A DNA stretch of 64,000 nucleotides from contig NZ_JAMJWD020000002.1 in NCBI RefSeq assembly GCF_023554255.2, forward strand, positions 982,004 to 1,046,003. Reading direction: 5' to 3'. Shown piece after piece: positions 39,536-48,557 of this stretch (position 1 is its first letter; every line of letters begins with the position of its first letter). A program made the translations under genes and the position numbers. The DNA is from Phyllobacterium sp. 21LDTY02-6 (GTDB lineage: Bacteria > Pseudomonadota > Alphaproteobacteria > Rhizobiales > Rhizobiaceae). The notes under the pieces are model-generated. The model had not been told where the DNA came from. It ran no database searches and saw nothing but the letters and a program-made list of their open reading frames with translations.

Positions 39536-40042
39536 TTAGCGCCTGCCCGGGATCATGGCGCCGCGAAACGCCACGATCATCAGGACGAAGCTTGCAATGG
39601 CGTTCCATCCGGCGAAGGACAGGCCGAGGACGCGCAGCGCCGCGTTGTCGCAGGCGGGCGGACGGATCGCGTTCATGTCGTTCAGCAGGCTGCCGGCATC
39701 GGTGGTTATGGACATCGAGACGGCCGTGCAATCCGCTGGTCCCGCCCAGAACTTCCACTCCACGCCGGCGTGGAAGATCGCCAGTCCGAGCCCGATCAGC
39801 ATCAATACGCCGCCCAGTGCCAGCAGCAGCCGTGTCAGGCCGGCCGGCCAGCGCAACGCCGCGGCAGCGGCGGCAACGAGCATCAGCGGTATGCCGGCAT
39901 AATAGGGATAGCGCTGTTCCAGGCACAATTTGCAGGGCAGGTAACCGCCCAGATACTGGAAGCCGAGGGCCGCGCCGACCGTCGCCGCCATCGCGACGAG
40001 GAGGAAGAGGGCGGTTTTCAGATGGGCGCTTTGGCTGCTCAT
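39536..40042 (-). CDS. dsbB: Disulfide bond formation protein B
   Basis: This 168-residue inner-membrane protein reoxidises DsbA and passes electrons to ubiquinone. Four membrane helices are visible. The quinone-side cysteines are Cys37 and Cys40 (PCKLC), and the second periplasmic pair is Cys105 and Cys131 (PADC and PPAC). The YPYYAGIPL segment follows. It converges on the HNH gene and is on the same strand as the YqaA gene upstream. Confidence 0.93.
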   Translation of the reverse strand: MSSQSAHLKTALFLLVAMAATVGAALGFQYLGGYLPCKLCLEQRYPYYAGIPLMLVAAAAAALRWPAGLTRLLLALGGVLMLIGLGLAIFHAGVEWKFWAGPADCTAVSMSITTDAGSLLNDMNAIRPPACDNAALRVLGLSFAGWNAIASFVLMIVAFRGAMIPGRR

Positions 40043-40082
40043 GATGATGTGGATATTCCTCGTCTGGTATGAAGGGAGCCTG

Positions 40083-40673
40083 CTAGAGATGGAGATAGTG
40101 GAACAGCGCGTAGAGCAGAATTAAGACGAGGGCCACTGCTCCGGCAATCAATCCGAGACGCTTCTCGATGAATTCCCGGATCGGCTCGCCATAGCGGCGC
40201 AGCAGCCATGCCAGGAAAAGGAAGCGTGCGCCGCGCGCCACCACCGCCGAGACGATGAAGAGCCAGATGTTGATGCCGGCGGCACCGGAAAGGATCGTCA
40301 CCACCTTGATCGGCGGCAGGTGCGCCAGGCCGGAGGTGATGAGCAGCAGCAGGATGGCGTCGGCGCTGGTCGAGCCGCGCAATTGCTCGAAGGTATCGAG
40401 CTTGCCATAGACTTCGAGGATGGGCTTCGCCAGCGCCTCATAGGCGTAATAGCCGAGCATCCATCCGGCGATGCCGCCGAGCACCGAAGCGACGGTGGCG
40501 ACGATCGCATAGCGATAGGCGCGGTCGGGCCGGGCCAGCGCCATGGGCAGATAGAGCACGTCCGCGGGAACCAGAAACACCGAGCTTTCGATGAAGGCAA
40601 TGACGGCCAGCCAGGCCTCGGCCGATTTGCGCGCAGCAAGGGACATCGTCCAGTCATAGAGTCTGCGCAGCAT
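40083..40673 (-). CDS. YqaA family (DedA-like) membrane protein
   Basis: This 196-residue membrane protein of the YqaA branch of the SNARE-associated/DedA superfamily has four to five helices. It contains the VPADVLYLPMALARP segment and LGGIAGWMLGYYAYEALAKP, then SGLAHLPPIKVVTILSGAAGIN. Related DedA proteins flip lipids or keep membrane potential; the job of YqaA is not established. It lies 40 bp from dsbB. Confidence 0.9.
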   Translation of the reverse strand: MLRRLYDWTMSLAARKSAEAWLAVIAFIESSVFLVPADVLYLPMALARPDRAYRYAIVATVASVLGGIAGWMLGYYAYEALAKPILEVYGKLDTFEQLRGSTSADAILLLLITSGLAHLPPIKVVTILSGAAGINIWLFIVSAVVARGARFLFLAWLLRRYGEPIREFIEKRLGLIAGAVALVLILLYALFHYLHL

Positions 40674-40786
40674 GTGAGGTCCTGTATTGGGTTGGTCTGG
40701 TGCGTCTCTTAGAGCAAATTATCGCCGATGGGAATCGGGGGCGTCGATTTTGCCTCGGTCGCGGGCAAGATCGCGGTCTGCTCGTA

Positions 40787-41512
40787 TCAGCGCCGGGCGG
40801 CCGTCAGCAATGCGGCGATGTCGTCATATCCGCGGGCTTGCGCATGTTGCAGCGGAGTGACGCCATCCTTGTCCGCGAGGTCGGGCCGCGCCCCGGCCTC
40901 CAGGAGCAGGCGGACGATCTCGAAATGCCGGCTGCCGCCGTCACCGAGGATGATGGCTTCAAGCAGCGCCGTCCAGCCAAGTTTATTGACATGATCCACA
41001 TCGACACCGGCGGCGATCAAGGTACGCACGGTCTCGACGTGGCCACGCTCGGCGGCCGGGATCAGGGCGGTGCCGCCATAGCGGTTGGTGCTTTTGAGAT
41101 CGGCGCCATGGGCCAGCGTCATGCGCAGGATTTCAAGATGCCCGCGCGCACCGGCATAAAGATAGGGGCTGTCGTTGATGTCGTCCCTGGCGTTGACATC
41201 GGCTCCGGCCTCTACCAGCAGTTTCGCGGTCTCGATCCGGTTGGCATGGGTGGCGGCGAGAAGGGCCGTCCGCCCCCTGCCGTCGCGCGCATCGATGGGT
41301 GCGCCGTCCGCCAGCAACTGCCGAACAGTCGTGGCATCGCCGCGGCCTGCGGCTTCGATCAATCCCTGCTCCGTCGCTTCAGCCATGGTCATCCCCACTA
41401 TCGGCAGTAACATGATCGGCAATCCGACCCGCAAGACGAGGCCAAGAATGGTCGCGATCATCATCGGCCCGGATCGTTTCCGCAATATGGTTGTTCCCTG
41501 TTCCAGCGGCAT
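40787..41512 (-). CDS. Ankyrin repeat protein, exported
   Basis: This 241-residue protein has a hydrophobic N-terminus at about residues 17-43 that may be a signal peptide or anchor, then five ankyrin repeats. Repeats read like QGLIEAAGRGDATTVRQLL, GRTALLAATHANRIETAKLL, and GVTPLQHAQARGYDDIAALL. Ankyrin repeats bind proteins; the partner is unknown. The start could also be an ATG near 41464. It follows the LysR gene after 24 bp on the same strand, so they may be cotranscribed. Confidence 0.85.
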   Translation of the reverse strand: MPLEQGTTILRKRSGPMMIATILGLVLRVGLPIMLLPIVGMTMAEATEQGLIEAAGRGDATTVRQLLADGAPIDARDGRGRTALLAATHANRIETAKLLVEAGADVNARDDINDSPYLYAGARGHLEILRMTLAHGADLKSTNRYGGTALIPAAERGHVETVRTLIAAGVDVDHVNKLGWTALLEAIILGDGGSRHFEIVRLLLEAGARPDLADKDGVTPLQHAQARGYDDIAALLTAARR

Positions 41513-41536
41513 CGCTGAAGGCGAGCCTGCCTGCGT

Positions 41537-42472
41537 CTAGCTGTATTCTGCAACGACCTGCATCACCTGATCGCGCATCCAGCGGTTGGCGGGGTCGTTG
41601 TCCGTTGCCGCTGACCACACCATGGAAATCGGGCTGACCCGCAAATCGAGCGGCACCTCGGCCATTGCGAGGCCAAACAGGCCGGCATAGCGCTTGACGA
41701 TTCTGGTCGGCAGGGTCGCGATCAACGGTGTTTCGCGCACGGCCGTAAGCACGGTGAGGAACTCCGGCGCCGCGACCGATACGTCCAGGCGGACGTTGGC
41801 GCGCTTCAGAGCATCGTCGATGCAGCCTTCGATCGCGTCCTTCTGTGAAACGAGGGCATGCTTCAGCGTGAGATACAGATCGCGGTCCAGCGCCTGCGGC
41901 AGGTCGAGCAGGCCCGGATTGTAGCAGCACATGAGCGACTGCTCGAACAGCAGGCGGCGCCTATGCCTGTTGCTGCCGTCTTCATAGCAGCCTACGGCCA
42001 GGTCGATGACGTTATCGTCGAGAAGCCTGTGGACCAGTTCGGGGTTGACCGCGCGGGCAAGCACCTTGATGCCGGGCGCAGCTTCGTTCAGGACCGCGGC
42101 AAGGCGAGGCACGAGCAGTACCTCCAGTTCGCTGGAAAACCCGATCCGGAATATCTGCCTTGCCCGCGCAGGCTCGAACGCCGCGGGCGTGACGATCGTC
42201 TGCTGCGTGTGGCTCAGAATCTGCTCCACGGCTTCGGCGAGGCGCAAGGCCCGATGCGTCGGCTGCATGACCTGGCCGACACGCACGAACAATTCGTCCT
42301 GAAACAATGTGCGAAGCGTTGCGAGATTGTGGCTCATGGCCGGCTGCTGGATTTTCAGCCGGGCTGCCGCCTTCGTCACGCTCCGCTCGCGCATCAGCGC
42401 ATCGAATGCGACGAGCAGGTTCAGGTCGAAGGACCAAAGATTGAAATGATCGATGGAGGCTATCTCATTCAT
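41537..42472 (-). CDS. LysR family transcriptional regulator
   Basis: This 311-residue LysR-type regulator has a winged helix-turn-helix at about residues 16-75 (LLVAFDALMRERSVTKAAARLKIQQPAMSHNLA) and a C-terminal substrate-binding domain of the NodD/NahR type. Some lines of evidence, such as FRIGFSSELEVLLVPRL, point to sensing a small aromatic or lactone-like molecule, but the inducer is not readable. It is divergent from the lactamase-fold/hydrolase pair with 87 bp between starts, the usual layout of an activator and its target operon. Confidence 0.93.
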   Translation of the reverse strand: MNEIASIDHFNLWSFDLNLLVAFDALMRERSVTKAAARLKIQQPAMSHNLATLRTLFQDELFVRVGQVMQPTHRALRLAEAVEQILSHTQQTIVTPAAFEPARARQIFRIGFSSELEVLLVPRLAAVLNEAAPGIKVLARAVNPELVHRLLDDNVIDLAVGCYEDGSNRHRRRLLFEQSLMCCYNPGLLDLPQALDRDLYLTLKHALVSQKDAIEGCIDDALKRANVRLDVSVAAPEFLTVLTAVRETPLIATLPTRIVKRYAGLFGLAMAEVPLDLRVSPISMVWSAATDNDPANRWMRDQVMQVVAEYS

Positions 42473-42559
42473 CGATTTGATCGTTGCACGAACATGCCCT
42501 ACTTGTCCATAGCGATCAGGCAGCGCTGTCCCCGTTCAGTATCAATGACAGGAGATTCC

Positions 42560-43453
42560 ATGAGCGATCTTGGAAAAGAATATCATATTGCCGGAGTGAC
42601 GGTGCGGAAGGTGCAGGAGCAATATCTGCGCCAGGTGGCGCCTTCCTTTCTTTATCCGGCCGCCACGGTAGAAGAGATCGAGGCGATCGAACCCGGTCTG
42701 GCCGCGGCTGACATGGACGACGAGCGCGAAACTCTGGTCGTGAGCATTCACACCTGGCTCGTGACGACGCCCGATCACGTCATCCTGATCGATACGGGCT
42801 CGGGAAACGACAAGGAAAGGCCGCGCAATCCCGGCTTTCACCATCAGTCCATTCCGTTTCTGGAGCGGCTGCACCATGCAGGCGTGGAGCCGGGCGATGT
42901 CGATTTCGTCATCAATACCCATCTCCACGTCGACCACTCCGGCTGGAATACCGTGCTGGAGCATGGAAAATGGGTGCCGACGTTCAAGAACGCGCGTTAT
43001 GTCTTTCCGCGGGCCGAACAGGAATATTACTCGTCGACGGCCAGCCACAATGACGTGAACATTCCCAGTCTTGGCGTCTATGAGGACAGTGTCTGGCCGA
43101 TAATCGACGGCGGGCTCGCCGACTTCATCGACAGCACGGGCGGTTCGTTCCTGGATCGGTTCACCTTCCTGCCGACGCCCGGCCACAGTATCGGTCACAT
43201 GTCGGTTCTGGTGGAAGCAGGCGGCGAAGCGGCGATCTTCGGCGGCGATGTCATGCACCATCCGATCCAGGTGGAGCGTCCCGATCTCAACACTGTCTTC
43301 TGCGAATTCGCAGATCAGGCTACCCGGTCCAGACGGCGTATCCTCGAACTCGCTGCCGACAATCGCGCCCTTTATTTCTCCACGCATTTCCCCGGCTCGT
43401 CCGCGGGTCATGTCACCCGCAACGGTAACCGGTTCAGGTGGTCCTATGCCTAA
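42560..43453 (+). CDS. Metallo-beta-lactamase-fold hydrolase
   Basis: This 297-residue metallo-beta-lactamase superfamily hydrolase has the metal-binding motif HLHVDH at residues 121-126 (NTHLHVDHSGWN), with a second histidine in PTPGHSIGHMSVL and an aspartate in FGGDVMHH. The HxHxDH arrangement is shared by AHL lactonases and many other lactonases and thiolesterases, so the substrate is open. AGGAGA lies six bases upstream of the ATG at 42560. The stop overlaps the next gene by 8 bp. Confidence 0.9.
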   Translation: MSDLGKEYHIAGVTVRKVQEQYLRQVAPSFLYPAATVEEIEAIEPGLAAADMDDERETLVVSIHTWLVTTPDHVILIDTGSGNDKERPRNPGFHHQSIPFLERLHHAGVEPGDVDFVINTHLHVDHSGWNTVLEHGKWVPTFKNARYVFPRAEQEYYSSTASHNDVNIPSLGVYEDSVWPIIDGGLADFIDSTGGSFLDRFTFLPTPGHSIGHMSVLVEAGGEAAIFGGDVMHHPIQVERPDLNTVFCEFADQATRSRRRILELAADNRALYFSTHFPGSSAGHVTRNGNRFRWSYA

Positions 43454-44453
43454 AGACAAACTCACATCGTCAAGCTTCGACGCGGGCGAAATTATATTCG
43501 ATGAGCATCATGTCGACAGCGGAACCGACGGCATCAAGCTCTATCTCCGCAACAAGCGCAGGATGGACCACGAGGAATTTCTCGCGGAGAAGACCATCGT
43601 GATGATGCACGGGGCAACCTTCTCGTCGGGAAGCCTTTACGATGTTCCCTTCAACGGAATGTCCTTCATGGACTATCTCGCGCATCAGGGTTTCGACGTC
43701 TTTGCGGTCGATGTGCGCGGCTATGGGAAATCGGGCCGCCCGCCCGAAATGCAGGTAGCCCCCGACCTCAACCCGCCATTGGTGGACACCGGCACCGGCG
43801 TCGCGGATCTCGCAACGGCTGTGGAATTCGTCCTTCGGCTTCGCGGCTTGCAGGCAGTCAATGTGTTCGCCATGTCATGGGGCGGCAGCGTGGCCGGCGC
43901 TTACGCCGCGCGCAATGGCGACAAGGTGCTCAAGCTCGCGCTGCTCGCGCCGCAATGGCTGAGCGAAGCCCCCATTCCGATCGATTCCGGTGGCGCCCTT
44001 GGTTGCTACAGGCTTGTTCCGGTCCATGCGGCGCTGGCGCGCTGGCTCGGCACCGCGCCCGAACATGCGCGCGAGCGCCTTGTTCCGCAAGGCTGGTTCG
44101 ACCTCTGGGCAAGGTTCGTCCTTGCGGAGGAAGTGTCGGAAGCCGACAGGGAACGAGGCCATATACGGGCCACGAATGGGCCGATACAGGATATCCGGAC
44201 CTATTGGCGAGCCGGGAACCCCTATTATCAGCCGGGCGAGATTCGAGCGCCGGTGCTCTTGTTGCATGGCGAATGGGACATCGACGTGCCGCTCGACCTG
44301 GCGCGCGCCTATTTCGGCGAACTGACCGGCGCGCGCTACAGGCGCTGGCTCGAGCTGGGCGAGGCGACGCATCTGGCGCTCATGGAGAGCAACCGCATGC
44401 AGGCCTATGTGGAGATAGCGCGGTTCTTCGACGAATGCTTCGAGCCGGAATAG
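43446..44453 (+). CDS. Alpha/beta hydrolase
   Basis: This 335-residue alpha/beta-hydrolase has an oxyanion segment HGATF (55-59) and a nucleophile at Ser144 in FAMSWGGS. The elbow reads A-M-S-W-G rather than G-x-S-x-G, keeping a small residue in the first place. An acid lies in HGEWDIDVP and the histidine in GEATHLALME. The VDVRGYGKSGRP segment is typical. The ATG overlaps the end of the lactamase-fold gene by 8 bp, so the two are translationally coupled. The substrate is unknown. Confidence 0.88.
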   Translation: MPKDKLTSSSFDAGEIIFDEHHVDSGTDGIKLYLRNKRRMDHEEFLAEKTIVMMHGATFSSGSLYDVPFNGMSFMDYLAHQGFDVFAVDVRGYGKSGRPPEMQVAPDLNPPLVDTGTGVADLATAVEFVLRLRGLQAVNVFAMSWGGSVAGAYAARNGDKVLKLALLAPQWLSEAPIPIDSGGALGCYRLVPVHAALARWLGTAPEHARERLVPQGWFDLWARFVLAEEVSEADRERGHIRATNGPIQDIRTYWRAGNPYYQPGEIRAPVLLLHGEWDIDVPLDLARAYFGELTGARYRRWLELGEATHLALMESNRMQAYVEIARFFDECFEPE

Positions 44454-44635
44454 CAGGCGAGCTGGCGGCCGCTATCGCGACCGTCGCGCCCCTGCCGGCT
44501 CCCGCGAAGCTTTCAGGGGCCCCGGCGCATGCGTGCATTCTCGCAAGAAAACCGTTCAGGACGGTTGACCGATGCCGGCCTATACATGTATTTCACTGCT
44601 CGGATCATGGCGAGCCATGGTCCGCGCTCATTGCG

Positions 44636-44720
44636 GCCCCCTTGGCGGAATTGGTAGACGCGCCTGACTCAAAATCAGGTTCCGAAAGGAGTGCTGGTTC
44701 GATTCCGGCAGGGGGCACCA
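44636..44720 (+). tRNA. tRNA-Leu (CAA)
   Basis: The 85-nt sequence folds as a leucine tRNA: acceptor GCCCCCT/AGGGGGC, anticodon stem-loop CCTGA-CTCAAAA-TCAGG with anticodon CAA, a long variable arm typical of leucine tRNAs, a T-arm with GGTTCGATTCC, and an encoded CCA end. It reads UUG codons. A TTGACC is 66 bases upstream, but a promoter is not certain. No flanking att-like repeat is visible. Confidence 0.95.
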
Positions 44721-44850
44721 TACCTATCCACGCGCCTGAACAATCGATCGTCGGTGCCGGCCGGCGGCCTCACCGCGCCCCGCACTATTTTATGGCGGTT
44801 TGTCGCAATGTGTATTGCGGCGATTGGCGGCGCCGTGGAATGATTTTCCA

Positions 44851-45654
44851 ATGAGCGAGACAAATTCCGGCGAATCTGCCCCTATCATCATTTGCGGCTG
44901 CAAGCGAAGCGGCACCACCGCCCTGGTGCGGATCATGAATGACAATGGCATCATGATCTCCAACGAATGGGCGCTGTTCGCCTGGCCGAGCTGGCAGCAC
45001 AAGCTCTCCCTGCGGCAATGGCTGGAGAACAAGCGGGCGGCGGTCGATCAGGATCCGTGGCTGCAGCATTGGCACCTCAAGATCGTGCTTGCTGGCGACG
45101 AGGCCGACAAGGGTTTCGCCCCCGCGCTGCATTCGGTCTATGGCAACAGGCCGCGCTGGACCTGGGGCGACAAATGGTCGGACTATGTGTTCCACGTGCG
45201 CGATATCAAGGCGCATTTTCCCGATGCGAAGATACTCTACATCTACCGTGACGGCCGCGATGTCGCTGCAAGCATGCTCAGGAAGGGCATGGCAGGCTCG
45301 GTGGCGGAGGCCTTCCGCCTCTGGGTCGATACGATCGAGGCGTGGCGCGGCTGGGAAAAGGAATTCGACCATCTCGCCATCCGGCAGGAGGACCTGCTGG
45401 GCCAGCCCGAGCGCGTTGCCGTCGATATCGCCCGATATTGCTCGTTCCCGCTCAGAAGTGCCGATCATGCCGGCTATGTCGTGCTCGGGGCGGATGCGGA
45501 GTCGCCGGCGGACTATGTGTCGAAGAACCCGTTCAAGCACAAGGGCGCCTATCACGACCAGTTCTCCGATGCCGATATTCCGGCAGGCGCGATGCGCCAT
45601 CTGCGGGCGCTCGGCTATATGGAGGCGAATGCGCTGACGGAGCCGGCAGGCTAG
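44851..45654 (+). CDS. PAPS-dependent sulfotransferase-like protein
   Basis: This 267-residue sulfotransferase-fold protein has a 5'-phosphosulfate loop CGCKRSGTT (residues 15-23) and a 3'-phosphate motif with YRDGRDVAASMLRKG near residue 133. The segment HFPDAKILYIYRDGRDV is a good family match. It would transfer sulfate from PAPS to a sugar, lipid or peptide, but the acceptor is unknown. The start at 44851 (MSETNSGES) is favoured over an in-frame codon at 44800. It faces the acetyltransferase-flippase pair. Confidence 0.85.
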   Translation: MSETNSGESAPIIICGCKRSGTTALVRIMNDNGIMISNEWALFAWPSWQHKLSLRQWLENKRAAVDQDPWLQHWHLKIVLAGDEADKGFAPALHSVYGNRPRWTWGDKWSDYVFHVRDIKAHFPDAKILYIYRDGRDVAASMLRKGMAGSVAEAFRLWVDTIEAWRGWEKEFDHLAIRQEDLLGQPERVAVDIARYCSFPLRSADHAGYVVLGADAESPADYVSKNPFKHKGAYHDQFSDADIPAGAMRHLRALGYMEANALTEPAG

Positions 45655-45676
45655 CGGGCGTCGCAGGGGATGGCGC

Positions 45677-46987
45677 CTAATCGCGTCCCGTCATCTGGCG
45701 CAATCGCTCGCGCACCAGCCGCGCCAGGTTCTGGGTGCGGCGATAGAGATGCAGCTGCGAGGCGGCCTTGCGGGCCGCGCGGTCCGCTGCGGGATTGAGG
45801 CCGATCACCAATGTGCCGATCTTTTCGCGCTCGCTGAACAGGCGGGAGGCGACGGGATGATCGGGGACGGCGCAGGAATCGGTCCTGACGATGTTCGGGT
45901 CGTCGAGATGGTTCTTCAGCATTTCGACCATCAGCAGAACGCCCGGCGAAAAGGCGGCGAGCTTCTCGTCATAGGCGATCTTCCAGGTCCAGGCCTCGCC
46001 GGCCTCGACGAAGACGATGAGGATGGCGATCACCCGGCCATCGAGTTCGAGGGAATGGATCCGCACCAGGTCGCGCGCCGCGAGATTGTTGACCGCCTCG
46101 CGGGCAAAGGCGGCGCGGAAGCGATCGACGGCCATGGCCGAACGCCGCTGGCCCTTCCACCCGCTGGCCTCGACGACGAGGAACTGTTCGAGCTTGATGC
46201 GGATATCGTCCTCGTTGCGGCTGACGACATAAGCGAGGTCGCCCTTTTCGGCGAGCCTGCGCCAAAGCCTGCGATATTCCTTGACGCGGCGGCCGCCGAT
46301 TGCCTGGCGAAGATAGTCGTCGCCGTCCATGGCGCTCTGGAGGATGGGCCGTTCGACCTGGCTCGCCGTCACAAGCGGCAGGTTGCGGTCGATGGCGATG
46401 GTGCGGATCAGCTGGGCGACCGGCCCGTCGAGGCGCATTTCGGGCAGCACCAGTATGTCCGGCAGCTTCAGGTGCTTGCGGCCCAGCATGTCGAAGAGAT
46501 CGTTGAGCACGCCGACCGGATCGTCCCGGTCGATGAGGGGCGTGCTCTGCGGCCCGAAAGGCGTCGCCCATGCACGCATGATCGCGCCCGACATGGCAAA
46601 GCCGGCGCGCTCGATCGTATAGGGCATGAGGAAACGCAGGCGGCTCTTCACCTCGTTCTCGTCGCGGATCAGCATCAGGCGAACCTGGCGATCGTCGAGG
46701 CGCGGCATTGCCGGCGCGAGGAAACGCGGATTGAAGAAGACGTTCGGCTCGATGGTCCGGTAGGTCAGATAGTCCAGCTCTTCGAGAAGATCGAAGCCGG
46801 CCGAGGCCGAATAGATGGAAAGCTTGCGCGGAATGTTTCTGCTGCCAAGGGTGCTGCCAGGGGTGCTGCCGAGGGTCTCCTCGATATGGCGGGTCGATTC
46901 CCGGATCGGCTCCAGGCCCGACAATTGCGCGATGATCTGCGCGGAGGGTCCCGCCGCCAATTCCTCGAGAATCGGTATAGCTGCCAT
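45677..46987 (-). CDS. CelD/BcsL-like GNAT acetyltransferase
   Basis: This 436-residue protein of the acetyltransferase-6 (CelD/FemAB-like) type has two related halves. The second half has ARDLVRIHSLELDGRVIAILIVFVEAGEAWTWKIAYDEKLAAFSPGVLLMVEMLKNH, the acetyl-CoA binding part of this group. A short GSTPGST low-complexity stretch lies near residues 40-46. Such proteins often modify extracellular polysaccharide. Its ATG overlaps the flippase stop by one base, so it is the second gene of the flippase operon. Confidence 0.83.
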   Translation of the reverse strand: MAAIPILEELAAGPSAQIIAQLSGLEPIRESTRHIEETLGSTPGSTLGSRNIPRKLSIYSASAGFDLLEELDYLTYRTIEPNVFFNPRFLAPAMPRLDDRQVRLMLIRDENEVKSRLRFLMPYTIERAGFAMSGAIMRAWATPFGPQSTPLIDRDDPVGVLNDLFDMLGRKHLKLPDILVLPEMRLDGPVAQLIRTIAIDRNLPLVTASQVERPILQSAMDGDDYLRQAIGGRRVKEYRRLWRRLAEKGDLAYVVSRNEDDIRIKLEQFLVVEASGWKGQRRSAMAVDRFRAAFAREAVNNLAARDLVRIHSLELDGRVIAILIVFVEAGEAWTWKIAYDEKLAAFSPGVLLMVEMLKNHLDDPNIVRTDSCAVPDHPVASRLFSEREKIGTLVIGLNPAADRAARKAASQLHLYRRTQNLARLVRERLRQMTGRD

Positions 46988-48435
46988 CAGATTTCTTCCT
47001 TGACGGGTTCTCGATCAGAACTGCCGGCGAAAACGAACATGGTTATCTTCAGCCTGTTGCGAACCGTCCAGGCCAGGGCGGAGGCTTCGAACACCATGGA
47101 CAGTCCCGTGGCGATCGCCGCTCCCGCAAGTCCGTACAAGGGTATCAGCACCATACTGAGAGAGATGTTAACGGCCAGCGTGACCGCATAGACCGTCGCG
47201 CAGATCTTCTGCTTGCCGGCCATGTTGAGCAGGCTTTCGGCGGGGCCGATCGAGGCGCGGGCGACGACGCCGACAACCATGATGAACAGCAGCGGATAGC
47301 CGGCCGTGAATTGCGCGCCGAAGAGGTAGAGCAGGGGCTTGCCGAGGATGAGCAGGATGATTGCCATGGCGAGCGAGGGCCAGAAGGTCCATCGCGCCGT
47401 GTCGCTGGCGAATTTCGCCAGTTGCCGGTGGTCCTGTCCCTGCATGAGCACGGAATAATGCTGCGCGGCGCCGGCCTTGACCGAGAAATAGACGAAATGC
47501 ACGAGGGCGAGCAGCTTGACGGTGGCAAAATAGACGGCGACTTCGTCGGGCTGCATGAAGCGCCCTACCATCAGCACGTCGGCATTGGTCAGCAGGAAGA
47601 AGAAGCCTTCGACGAGGAATATCGGCAGCGAGACCTTGAACCATTCGGCGAAGTGGATTTCCCGCGGCCCCGGCGGAACGACCTCGGCAAAACGCCGGCA
47701 GACGATGGCGAGCTGCGTCAGCGTGGTGAGATAGGTCGCAAGGATGGCGGAAATGACGGCCACGACCGCAGTCGGCGGAAAACCGGCCACGTGGGCGAGG
47801 CTCATCATCAGCAGCGTCAGAAGCGGCCTGACGATATAGGTCGGGGTCAGGGCGATCAGCGCCCAGGAGCGCGAGCGCGCCGTGCCGTCCAGCGTATCGC
47901 CGAGGGCGATCATCGGCAGGCAGATGAAGCCGATCAGGAATGGCGCGACGTAATAGGATTCGAGCGAGTCCCGCAGGGCATGGACGCCCGCGGCGCCGAG
48001 CAGCGCGATGAGCGTGGTGACGGAAACGGCGAAGGTCTTGCTGGTGAACAGGATGCCGCGCAGCAGGTCGGGCTCGTTCCTGTCCAGATATTGCGGCACA
48101 TAGCGGATGATGCTGGTCTGGAAGCCAAGGCAGGAGAGATTGCCGAGGATGACGACGGTCACCCAGACGAGAACGAAAATCCCATATTCGAACTGGCCCA
48201 TCCACCGCGCGAAAACCACCTGCGACAGAAGTGCGATGGCGGCACTGACGATCCTTATGGCGAAGGCGATAAGGGAGACACGCTGTGCGACGGCCTGCTC
48301 GCCGCTGCCCTCCAGAACCTGGTCGATCCTCGCCAGCAAGGGAACCAGCCGCTGCGCCATCTTGTCGGGCAGGAGCCGGCCTGCAGTTTTGACCGCAGTA
48401 TTTCGCAAGGAGCTCTCCAAATGTTGCAACCGCAA
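46987..48435 (-). CDS. Polysaccharide flippase (oligosaccharide/MATE-like)
   Basis: This 482-residue protein of the MOP superfamily, polysaccharide-synthesis branch, has about 12-14 hydrophobic helices. The family patterns are FARWMGQFEYGIFVLVW near the first third and FKVSLPIFLVEGFFFLLTNADVLMVG in the middle. It likely exports lipid-linked glycans across the inner membrane. It pairs with a CelD-like acetyltransferase, so the likely product is a modified surface polysaccharide. No glycosyltransferase is next to it. Confidence 0.85.
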   Translation of the reverse strand: MRLQHLESSLRNTAVKTAGRLLPDKMAQRLVPLLARIDQVLEGSGEQAVAQRVSLIAFAIRIVSAAIALLSQVVFARWMGQFEYGIFVLVWVTVVILGNLSCLGFQTSIIRYVPQYLDRNEPDLLRGILFTSKTFAVSVTTLIALLGAAGVHALRDSLESYYVAPFLIGFICLPMIALGDTLDGTARSRSWALIALTPTYIVRPLLTLLMMSLAHVAGFPPTAVVAVISAILATYLTTLTQLAIVCRRFAEVVPPGPREIHFAEWFKVSLPIFLVEGFFFLLTNADVLMVGRFMQPDEVAVYFATVKLLALVHFVYFSVKAGAAQHYSVLMQGQDHRQLAKFASDTARWTFWPSLAMAIILLILGKPLLYLFGAQFTAGYPLLFIMVVGVVARASIGPAESLLNMAGKQKICATVYAVTLAVNISLSMVLIPLYGLAGAAIATGLSMVFEASALAWTVRNRLKITMFVFAGSSDREPVKEEI

Positions 48436-48518
48436 GTTCTATAAGGGGCTAAACCTTTAGAAACGGTTCTAGCGCCCGGACGACGGTTTACAGCGCGGCG
48501 GGCTCCTCCTGCAAAGAA

Positions 48519-48547
48519 AAGGACCGCAGCCTTTTGAACTGCGGTCC
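48519..48547 (-). terminator. Rho-independent terminator after secA
   Basis: A perfect 10-pair stem (AGGACCGCAG/CTGCGGTCCT) with a 9-nt loop starts about 10 bp after the secA stop, and on the minus strand is followed by TTTCTTTG. This is a classic intrinsic terminator. Confidence 0.9.
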
Positions 48548-48557
48548 TCCTTGTTCA

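Noticed and set aside
42473..42559. LysR operator between the LysR and lactamase-fold genes
   Set aside because: A GTT-N5-AAC dyad (GTTGCACGAAC at 42482-42492) is present but too weak and short to call as a binding site.
44636..44720. tRNA-Leu as a genomic island attachment site
   Set aside because: No integrase, no phage genes and no visible direct repeat of the tRNA 3' end in the window.
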